This document shows, one piece after another, positions 27,492 through 34,691 of a DNA stretch of 64,000 bases. The stretch comes from an uncultured Paraprevotella sp. (GTDB lineage: Bacteria > Bacteroidota > Bacteroidia > Bacteroidales > Bacteroidaceae), in NCBI GenBank assembly GCA_900548345.1, contig URKA01000011.1, positions 11,906-75,905 on the forward strand. Reading direction: 5' to 3'. Each line of letters begins with the position of its first letter. Within the stretch, counting starts at the first letter, position 1. The position numbers were made by a program, and so were the translations under genes. The notes under the pieces are model-generated. The model made no database searches. It had not been told where the DNA came from and saw nothing but the letters and a program-made list of their open reading frames with translations.

Positions 27492-29399
27492 ATGAAACAA
27501 TACAAGAAAAATATGCGGACCTTCCTCCTTGCGCTTTGCGGCCTCGGAGTGGCCGCCTCCTGTTCGGACATGTTTGAGCCGGAATCCAACTCGGTGGTGT
27601 TCGACCATACCTTGAACAGACCCACCGATTCCCTCTATTCCGCAATGGGAATCTTGGGGCAGATGCAGAAACTCAGCGAACGTTACGTGTTGATGGGTGA
27701 GTTGCGCGGCGACCTGATGAACACCACCGGCAATGCGGTGCTTGCCTTGCAGGACGTGGCTAACTTCAACGTCACGCCGGACAATGCTTACTGTGACATG
27801 TCCGATTACTACAGCGTCATCAACAACTGTAACTTTGCCATCACCCGTATGGACACCTCTTTGGTAAACTTCGACACAAAGGAGATGATGCCCGAATTCG
27901 TGGCCATCAAGACCATGCGTGCATGGACCTATTGGCAGATTGCCCTGTTGCGCGGCGATGCCAAGTGGATGACCGAGCCGGTCCTCTCGCTCGACGATGC
28001 CAACAGGCAGCATCCGGTGAAGACCATTGACGAGATTGCCGAGGAACTGATTAAGGACCTCACCCCGTTTATTGGCACGCGTGAGCTGGACTATGGCGAC
28101 ATCGGCAGCTACTCTTCGCATCGCTATTTCATTCCGATGGACTTGCTCTTGGGCGACCTCTACCTCTATCTGAACCGTTACGACGAGGCAGCCGAGGCCT
28201 ACTACCGCTACATCTACAAGAACAGTTTGGACGTGAGCGGCTACAGGGCCGAGCTGGACCAGAACGGTTATGCCCGTAGCGCATCCTTCATCAGTAGCTA
28301 TACCGGTGAGATGTTGTGCGGCCTGCCTTCCAACGAAGCCCCTACGGGATACCATCCTGAGCTGATACGTATGGCCTATAACACCACGCCGGCCATCATC
28401 CCGGCCGAGTCTTTCGTGACTTACATGGCCGAGAAGCCTTACTTCTTCCGTGATAACGAGAATGATATGTACGGTGTGGACATTCGTACCGGCGACGCAC
28501 GCGGTGCCATGCCGCAGCAGGATGGTAACTTTGTATCCGTATCTTACGGCAAATACGCTGACAAGGCTGATAATATGCACACGCTGATTACCAAGTACAA
28601 TGCGGCACGTTCGTCCTCTTCGGGCTACGACCCCGATAATGAATTGGTGAACGGCGCGTTGTGGTTTACCGGTATTGTGCCCATCTACCGTACGTCGATG
28701 GTTTATCTCCGCTATGCCGAGGCGTTGAACCGTTCCGGCCGTCCGTCGGTGGCCATGGCCGTGTTGCGTAATGGTTTGCGCCGCGAGACCACTACGTCGG
28801 GTGCCAACTGCCGTGTGAACCTTTGGGAGGTGAATGCGTCTTATGTAGACTTCACGGCCGACCGCTTCAATAACAACCGCGGTACGATGCAGCGCGGACG
28901 CGGCATCGGTGTTTCTTCCAATAGAGATAACGTCAATGAGCTTTTGTCCATTCCTAACTACACCCGTGAGTGGGCGGTGGCCAAGGATGCCGAGGGCAAT
29001 GTGATTGACGATATCACCAAGCCGGTATTAGACGATGAGGGCAACCCCGTATTCGAGCAGCGTCAGAAGACCGATGACGAGGGTAACCTGATGTGGGAGG
29101 ACGAGGAGCAGACCATCCCCGTGATGGAGGACGTTCCCGTGTATGAGCCTCTGATGGTCGGTGTGCACACGGAGGAATCCATGAACGACTCCATCCTCTT
29201 TGTTGAGGACATGATTGTCGACGAGATGGCCGCCGAGACTGCTTTCGAGGGTAACCGCTTCTTCGACCTCCTGCGTGTGGCCCGCCACCGCAACGAGTTC
29301 CCGGGTTATATGGCCGAGAAGGTGGCCGTTCGTTTCGGTGAGCGCAAGGAGGCCATGAAGGCCGCGTTGCTCAACCGCGACAAATGGTTCTTGAAATAA
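27492..29399 (+). CDS. susD-like: SusD-like surface lipoprotein with acidic repeat insertion (second copy)
   Basis: A 635-residue protein with lipobox GLGVAASC (Cys near 24). SusD features: LMGELRGDLMNTTGNA, the long helix with FVAIKTMRAWTYWQIALLRGDAKW, the SGYDP... core and the C-terminal DEMAAETAFEGNRFFDLLRVARHRNEF block. It is about 120 residues longer than the first SusD. Part of the excess is an acidic, repetitive stretch at about 500-560 with units like DDEGNPVFE, DDEGNLMWE and VPVYEP. The same type of repeat occurs in the next gene. This is the last gene of the operon; a hairpin terminator begins 11 bp after the stop. Confidence 0.93.
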   Translation: MKQYKKNMRTFLLALCGLGVAASCSDMFEPESNSVVFDHTLNRPTDSLYSAMGILGQMQKLSERYVLMGELRGDLMNTTGNAVLALQDVANFNVTPDNAYCDMSDYYSVINNCNFAITRMDTSLVNFDTKEMMPEFVAIKTMRAWTYWQIALLRGDAKWMTEPVLSLDDANRQHPVKTIDEIAEELIKDLTPFIGTRELDYGDIGSYSSHRYFIPMDLLLGDLYLYLNRYDEAAEAYYRYIYKNSLDVSGYRAELDQNGYARSASFISSYTGEMLCGLPSNEAPTGYHPELIRMAYNTTPAIIPAESFVTYMAEKPYFFRDNENDMYGVDIRTGDARGAMPQQDGNFVSVSYGKYADKADNMHTLITKYNAARSSSSGYDPDNELVNGALWFTGIVPIYRTSMVYLRYAEALNRSGRPSVAMAVLRNGLRRETTTSGANCRVNLWEVNASYVDFTADRFNNNRGTMQRGRGIGVSSNRDNVNELLSIPNYTREWAVAKDAEGNVIDDITKPVLDDEGNPVFEQRQKTDDEGNLMWEDEEQTIPVMEDVPVYEPLMVGVHTEESMNDSILFVEDMIVDEMAAETAFEGNRFFDLLRVARHRNEFPGYMAEKVAVRFGERKEAMKAALLNRDKWFLK

Positions 29400-29410
29400 A
29401 GCGTTAAAGG

Positions 29411-29450
29411 GCGTAAAATGGCGATGAAACCGCCGTTTTACGCTTTTCTT
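29411..29450 (+). terminator. Rho-independent terminator of the FAS1-SusCD operon
   Basis: GCGTAAAATGGCG pairs with CGCCGTTTTACGC across a 7-nt loop, with one G-T position, and is followed by TTTTCTT. It lies just after the stop of the second SusD. Confidence 0.8.
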
Positions 29451-29484
29451 ATAATAATAGACGTAAAAGTTACAAACCCTATCT

Positions 29485-29509
29485 CGGTGCAATCGCTATA
29501 TTTGCACCG
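29485..29509 (+). promoter_or_regulatory. Promoter -7 with overlapping palindrome before the VCBS-repeat gene
   Basis: TATATTTG at 29497-29504 matches TAnnTTTG. It overlaps a perfect inverted repeat CGGTGCAA (29485-29492) / TTGCACCG (29502-29509). The start codon is at 29532. The palindrome could be an operator that blocks or recruits polymerase; this is inference. Confidence 0.5.
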
Positions 29510-29531
29510 TTACTTTTTAAACAATTGTATT

Positions 29532-32051
29532 ATGAAAAATGTTACTTTAAGAAATTTGGTGCTCGGTGCTGCGTTGGTGGCTTCAGGTGCTGTTGTGGCG
29601 CAGACCAACAACATGGGACCGAAGAATGACTATTCAATGCAGTTCTACTGGGAATGGGACTTGGGTCAGAAGTTTATGGGAGACTTCCCGACTAACAGCG
29701 GAAGTTATCCTCTTGTCGGCGACTTCAATGGTGATGGCAAGATGGACTTCATCGCCAATGGCGCCAGCTGTTATTTGGGCTGGTCTTGGGATGTTAACAA
29801 GAGTGTCGTTTTTGAGAATCTGGGTGGTAAGATGTTCAAGTCTTACGGCGGTACCCGGTATGACGCTGCGAATCCCTATTATAAGGTAGAGCAGGAGAGT
29901 GTGCCCGTTTATGAGAAGGACGAAAACGGCAATATCAAGACCGATGCAGAGGGTAATCCTATCATTGAACAGGATGAGAATGGCAACGACAAGTATGAAC
30001 TCAAGGATAAGGTTGATGAAAACGGTAATCCCGTATATGCTACACACGAAGACGGTACACCGATTATCACCGGCTATCCCAAGTTGGACTTGGAAGAAGG
30101 TTTCGAGGCTATCCCTGGTATGGGACATGCATGGAACTCGTTGCCCATCGACTATAATCAGGACGGCTTGTTGGACTATGTGGTCTTGAACGCTTCTGAG
30201 GGCAACATTAAGAATGCCGGCGTGAGAGCAGGTATCTTTATCCTGGAGAACCTTGGTGGCTTCCACTTCAAGAAGGTATATTGCGATGCCTTTGAGATGT
30301 ACAACGATGGTAATGAAGTCTGGGATAAAGGTATCAACCAGAATGCCAAGCGTGGTGCCTTGGCGGTAGGTGACTACGACCGTGACGGTTATCCCGATTT
30401 CATCATTCAGTCCGAACACTGGAACAGCAACCAGCCGCGCCGTGGTAATGTGACGCTGTTCCACAATGAGAAAGGTAAAGGCTTTACGATTGCCGACGTG
30501 TTCGACCCGCTGCCTTTGGACCAAGACCCGAATGTTTCCGGACTGTATAACCGTGAACCGGACTCTTTCGATGAAGATGATCCCGAAGTGATTATTCCCG
30601 GTAAATATAATCCGAACGACCCCACTTATGTACCGCAGAGATGTCGTAATGGTCATGTGGTAATGGCCGACTTTAACAACGACGGTTGGTTGGATATTAT
30701 TATTGCCGGATACGCAGACGGCAGCGACCAGGTTGCCAACGACCCCATGAATGACAAGTTGGGCGGCACTTACATCTTCCGCTACTACGAGAATACCAAA
30801 GACGGCCGTTTCAAGGATGCTACCGACAAGCTGATACCTGTGGCCGGAGTAATTCTGACAGAGTCAAACAGAGAACCCTCTGGAACTGTGAAGGATGTAT
30901 TTGACGCTTTTGCATTCGAGGGTGGACACCTTGTTCCCGTGGATTGGGACCAGAACGGAACCATGGACTTGTTCTGTAATATAGAGGCTGGTGGCGTACG
31001 TCACTCTATGGTGCTTATGTCTGATATTGACGAAGATACAAAGGAATGGTCTTTCCGCAAGGTGAATTCCGGCTTCTCTTATGTATATTGGGCTCTTGAG
31101 CGTCCGTCCTTCTTCTTTGATATGAACGGTGATGACATCATGGACATCTATCTGTCCGGTGGTTCTGATTATGTACATCCGGGTAAAAGTGAAGTTGGCG
31201 GTGGTTGGTGTACAGCTTTCATCACCAGTCAGGGAACTCCGGGTGAGTATATGTTCTATAATATGGAAGATGGTGAAGACCCCGAAAAATATGACATCAA
31301 CTTCGACAAGAATGACAATAACCTTGTTTTCGGAGACTTTGATAGCGACGGCTTGATTGATTTCATGCACATCTCTTGGGGTGGCAGCTGGACGCCGGTT
31401 GAAGGCCTTGTCAATGAGGATGGTTCTAACAAAACGGCTGAAGACAATATGGGTGTCAACTGGAACATGGTAGAGAGAAAGCCCGAAGCTCCTTTGGCTC
31501 CTGAGTCGGTTACTGCGGTAGAAGTAGAAGGTGCTGACGGTGAAATCATGGTAGAGTGGGATCCCTCTTCTTTGGCAACCGGTATGTATCCGATGTACAA
31601 CCTCTATATCAAGAATATGGAGACTGGAAAGACCTTTATGTTGATACCTGCCAACATGGAGACCGGTGTGCAGCTCGGTTACCTGCCGTTCGGTGGTTAT
31701 GTAACCGGTGGCGACTATCCTTCTTACACCTTCGTACACATGCCTAACGGTGAGTACGAAATAGGTGTGCAGGCTGTAAGCCCGTCTTACATGGCCAGCG
31801 AGTTTGCCACTACTATTTTGGAAGTTAAGAACAGCACGGCTGTCAATAAGGTTGAGGCTGACGGTGGCTTCAAGGTGAACATCAACGACAACAGCTTGGT
31901 AGTTGTCAGCAACGAGGCTGCTCAGGTCGCTGTTTACAGCGCACAGGGTGCTCAGGTGGCTACCGGTATGACCAACCAGAATATTACTGTCAACGGCCGT
32001 GGCGTCTTCGTAGTGAAGGTTGGCAACAAGGCTGTCAAAGTGGTTAAGTAA
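29532..32051 (+). CDS. FG-GAP/VCBS-repeat secreted protein with acidic repeat and C-terminal sorting-like tail
   Basis: An 839-residue protein. The ATG at 29532 starts a good signal peptide (MKNVTLRNLVLGAALVASGAVVAQ); an open frame extends upstream but crosses the promoter. Repeated calcium-loop FG-GAP/VCBS motifs follow: GDFNGDGKMDF, DYNQDGLLDYV, GDYDRDGYPDF, ADFNNDGWLDI, DWDQNGTMDLF, DMNGDDIMDIY, GDFDSDGLIDF. These form integrin-like beta-propeller blades. Residues about 123-185 are an acidic repeat built on DENGNP, as in the preceding SusD. A fibronectin III-like domain follows (APESVTAVEVEGADGEIMVEW). The last about 65 residues (VVVSNEAAQVAVYSAQGAQV... to VFVVKVGNKAVKVVK) resemble T9SS type A sorting tails. 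A paralog lies at 40818-42530. Function unknown; surface binding is inferred. Confidence 0.85.
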   Translation: MKNVTLRNLVLGAALVASGAVVAQTNNMGPKNDYSMQFYWEWDLGQKFMGDFPTNSGSYPLVGDFNGDGKMDFIANGASCYLGWSWDVNKSVVFENLGGKMFKSYGGTRYDAANPYYKVEQESVPVYEKDENGNIKTDAEGNPIIEQDENGNDKYELKDKVDENGNPVYATHEDGTPIITGYPKLDLEEGFEAIPGMGHAWNSLPIDYNQDGLLDYVVLNASEGNIKNAGVRAGIFILENLGGFHFKKVYCDAFEMYNDGNEVWDKGINQNAKRGALAVGDYDRDGYPDFIIQSEHWNSNQPRRGNVTLFHNEKGKGFTIADVFDPLPLDQDPNVSGLYNREPDSFDEDDPEVIIPGKYNPNDPTYVPQRCRNGHVVMADFNNDGWLDIIIAGYADGSDQVANDPMNDKLGGTYIFRYYENTKDGRFKDATDKLIPVAGVILTESNREPSGTVKDVFDAFAFEGGHLVPVDWDQNGTMDLFCNIEAGGVRHSMVLMSDIDEDTKEWSFRKVNSGFSYVYWALERPSFFFDMNGDDIMDIYLSGGSDYVHPGKSEVGGGWCTAFITSQGTPGEYMFYNMEDGEDPEKYDINFDKNDNNLVFGDFDSDGLIDFMHISWGGSWTPVEGLVNEDGSNKTAEDNMGVNWNMVERKPEAPLAPESVTAVEVEGADGEIMVEWDPSSLATGMYPMYNLYIKNMETGKTFMLIPANMETGVQLGYLPFGGYVTGGDYPSYTFVHMPNGEYEIGVQAVSPSYMASEFATTILEVKNSTAVNKVEADGGFKVNINDNSLVVVSNEAAQVAVYSAQGAQVATGMTNQNITVNGRGVFVVKVGNKAVKVVK

Positions 32052-32095
32052 ACCAGAAAGGTACAGATCAACAATGGGGCAATGCCCTTTTGGAC

Positions 32096-32136
32096 GGCCG
32101 GCCTGGAGGAATCCTCCGAGGCCGGCCTTGTCTTTC
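32096..32136 (+). terminator. Strong hairpin terminator after the VCBS-repeat gene
   Basis: GGCCGGCCT at 32096-32104 pairs with AGGCCGGCC at 32119-32127, and the loop itself contains GGAGG/CCTCC. It is followed by TTGTCTTTCTT. The hairpin separates the gene from the GH3 downstream. Confidence 0.8.
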
Positions 32137-32191
32137 TTGGTGGCGTTTTGCGCCGAACCTCTTCGTGAAACCTAATAAAAGTACTATACTT

Positions 32192-34459
32192 ATGAAAAAA
32201 AAACTCTTATTGGTGGTCGGTCTGATGGCCACAATGTGTGCCTCGGCACAGGATGCGCTCCGCTATAAGGACGCGTCGCTCCCCGTGGCAGAGCGTGTGG
32301 AAGACTTGATGCGCCGCATGACGCTGCACGAGAAGTGCCTGCAGCTGCAGAACAATTCCACAAGCGACATCAATGCCATTGAGGGCATGTACGGGAACGA
32401 AAGTCCGGGCAGCGTGCACGAGATGAGCAAGTCGGCCGCCGAGGCCGCCCTGTTGTTCGACAAGATGCAGCGCTATCTGCTGTCGCAGACGAGATGGGGT
32501 ATTCCGGCGCTGACCTCGGTGGAAGGTATCGAGGGTGTGTTGCAGAACGGTTGTACTATCTTCCCGCAAGCCATCGCACAGGCCGCTACCTTCAACCCCG
32601 ACCTGGTGGAGCAGATGGCCGGAGCCATCGCCCGTGAGGCGCGTGTTATCGGCGTGCGCCAAGTGTTGTGCCCCGTATTGGATATGGCGCGCGAGCTGCG
32701 CTGGGGGCGTGTGGAAGAGACTTACGGCGAAGACCCTTTCCTGATTGGTGAGATGGGTACGCGCTACGTGCGCGGCGCGCAGGCCGAAGGCGTGGGAGCC
32801 ATGCCCAAGCATTTCGTGGCTCACGGCACGCCTTCGGGCGGATTGAACTGCGCCCACGTGTCCGGTGGCGAGCGTGAGCTGCGCAATCTGTACGCCTATC
32901 CCTTTGCCAAGGTGTTCCGCGATGCCGACCCTGTGGCCGTCATGAGTTGCTATAGTGCCTACGACGGTGTGCCTATGGCGCACTCAGCCTATTATATGAC
33001 CGACTTCCTGCGTGGTGAGTTGGGCTTCAAGGGCTTCGTGTATTCCGACTGGGGCTCTGTCGACCGTCTGCGCATTTTCCATTTCGCCACCGAATCTTCG
33101 GCCTATGCCGCGAAGAAAGCCTTGGAGGCCGGTATCGACATGGACGTGTGGGACAATGCCTACCAGACGTTGGAAGAGCAGGTGCGGAAGGGAGTCGTCG
33201 ACGAGTTCTATATCGACCGCGCCTGCCGCCGTGTGCTGACGGCCAAGTTCCGCTTGGGCCTGTTCGACGACCCCTATGGCGACCCCTCCAAGGTGGATAA
33301 GGTGGTGCGCTGCAAGGAGCACGTGGCCCTGGCCAAGAAGATGGCCGACGAGAGCATCGTGCTGTTGGAGAACAAGAACGATATCCTGCCTCTCGACATG
33401 AACCGCTACAAGAACATCGCCGTGCTCGGTCCCAACAGCAACTATGGCGTGGTGGGCGACTACGGCTGGGTAGGCCGTGACCACCACGAGTGTGTCACCC
33501 TCTACGACGGGGTGAAGGCCGCCCTGGGCAAGCAGGCCACAGTGACACAGGCCGACGGCTGCGACTGGTGGAGCCAGAACGGTGACGGCATCGCCGAGGC
33601 CGTGCGCCTGACCGAACAGAGCGACCTGGCCATCGTGGCCGTGGGTACGCGCAGCTGGTGGCTCGGCCGCGATGCCAAAGGCAACCGCGCCACGTCCGGC
33701 GAAGGCTTCGACCTCTCGTCGCTGGAGCTGCCCGGACGCCAGCTCGACCTGCTGAAAGCCGTGAAGGCTACGGGAAAGCCCGTGATTGTAGTGCTCATCA
33801 CCGGCAAGCCGCTGGTGATGACGTGGGCCAAGGAGAATGCCGATGCCGTGCTGGTGCAGTTCTACGGAGGCGAGCAGCAGGGTAACGCCATGGCTGATGT
33901 GCTGTTGGGCAAGGTGAACCCATCGGGCCGACTGAACGTGTCATTCCCCCGCAGCACGGGCAACACGCCGTGTTTCTACAATTACTATCCCACCGACCGC
34001 GAGAACGTGTACGACAAGGGCGGCACCTATGAGGAGCCGAGCCTGCACTACATCTTCGAGCGTCCCTATGCCATCTGGAACTTCGGCTATGGTCTGAGTT
34101 ATACCGATTTTGAGTACAGCGACCTGCAGCTCAACGATACGGTGTTCGCCGCCGACGGCGTGCTGAAAGCCCGTGTGACGGTGAAGAATACCGGAAAGCG
34201 CGACGGCAAGGAAGTGGTGCAGCTCTACGTGCGCGACAAGATAAGCAGCGTGTCGCAGCCCATACAGGCCTTGAAAGCCTTCAAGAAGGTGGAGGTGAAA
34301 GCCGGCAAGCAGGTGACGGTCGACCTGGAGATGCCTATCGATGAACTAGCGTTCTACAACGAGTACATGAAGCGTGTGGTGGAGCCCGGTGAGTTCGAGA
34401 TACAGGTGGGTCGTTCTTCCGACCGGATTCTCTTCAACCGCACCATTGTGGTGAAGTAG
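32192..34459 (+). CDS. GH3 beta-glycosidase (beta-glucosidase/beta-xylosidase type)
   Basis: A 755-residue secreted enzyme. I chose the ATG at 32192 because MKKKLLLVVGLMATMCASAQ is a signal peptide; the longer frame runs through the upstream terminator. The (beta/alpha)8 domain has LTSVEGIEGVLQNGCTIFPQ, CPVLDMARELRWGRVEETYGED, PKHFVAHG and nucleophile Asp286 in GFVYSDWGSVDRL. The alpha/beta sandwich (about 385-590) contains SGEGFDLSSLELPG with Glu504 as candidate acid/base. A fibronectin III-like domain closes the protein (VTVKNTGKRDGKEVVQLYVRD, about 640-755). The enzyme removes beta-linked glucose or xylose from non-reducing ends. It stands alone between two terminators. Base composition is more GC-rich than in its left neighbour. 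Confidence 0.92.
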   Translation: MKKKLLLVVGLMATMCASAQDALRYKDASLPVAERVEDLMRRMTLHEKCLQLQNNSTSDINAIEGMYGNESPGSVHEMSKSAAEAALLFDKMQRYLLSQTRWGIPALTSVEGIEGVLQNGCTIFPQAIAQAATFNPDLVEQMAGAIAREARVIGVRQVLCPVLDMARELRWGRVEETYGEDPFLIGEMGTRYVRGAQAEGVGAMPKHFVAHGTPSGGLNCAHVSGGERELRNLYAYPFAKVFRDADPVAVMSCYSAYDGVPMAHSAYYMTDFLRGELGFKGFVYSDWGSVDRLRIFHFATESSAYAAKKALEAGIDMDVWDNAYQTLEEQVRKGVVDEFYIDRACRRVLTAKFRLGLFDDPYGDPSKVDKVVRCKEHVALAKKMADESIVLLENKNDILPLDMNRYKNIAVLGPNSNYGVVGDYGWVGRDHHECVTLYDGVKAALGKQATVTQADGCDWWSQNGDGIAEAVRLTEQSDLAIVAVGTRSWWLGRDAKGNRATSGEGFDLSSLELPGRQLDLLKAVKATGKPVIVVLITGKPLVMTWAKENADAVLVQFYGGEQQGNAMADVLLGKVNPSGRLNVSFPRSTGNTPCFYNYYPTDRENVYDKGGTYEEPSLHYIFERPYAIWNFGYGLSYTDFEYSDLQLNDTVFAADGVLKARVTVKNTGKRDGKEVVQLYVRDKISSVSQPIQALKAFKKVEVKAGKQVTVDLEMPIDELAFYNEYMKRVVEPGEFEIQVGRSSDRILFNRTIVVK

Positions 34460-34498
34460 CCCCCTGTGGGTGGCATGCATGGCACGCCCCTGTTCAAA

Positions 34499-34540
34499 CG
34501 CGCACTTGTGCGGAAAAGACTCCGTACAAGTGCGCGTTTT
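34499..34540 (+). terminator. Rho-independent terminator of the GH3 gene
   Basis: CGCGCACTTGT at 34499-34509 pairs perfectly with ACAAGTGCGCG at 34526-34536, followed by TTTT. It lies 40 bp after the GH3 stop. Confidence 0.88.
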
Positions 34541-34607
34541 CTTCCTGCCCGATGTGCTCAAGACAGCATGCCGAAGCATATCTATCATTTTTTGCAGCGT
34601 TTATTCC

Positions 34608-34637
34608 TTTGTACGTCCGTTTTTCTTTGTTCCTTTG
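34608..34637 (+). promoter_or_regulatory. Promoter of the GH36-GH36-SGNH operon
   Basis: TTTG at 34608-34611 and TTCCTTTG at 34630-34637 (one mismatch to TAnnTTTG, followed by C) are separated by 18 bp. The leader before the ATG at 34692 is about 50 nt. Confidence 0.55.
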
Positions 34638-34691
34638 CAGCGGGCGATGACAGACCGTACTTAAATTTAATAACCATAAAACATAGATAAA

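Noticed and set aside
13121..29399. ECF sigma/anti-sigma control of the SusC genes
   Set aside because: Neither SusC has an N-terminal STN extension, and no sigma or anti-sigma gene lies nearby.
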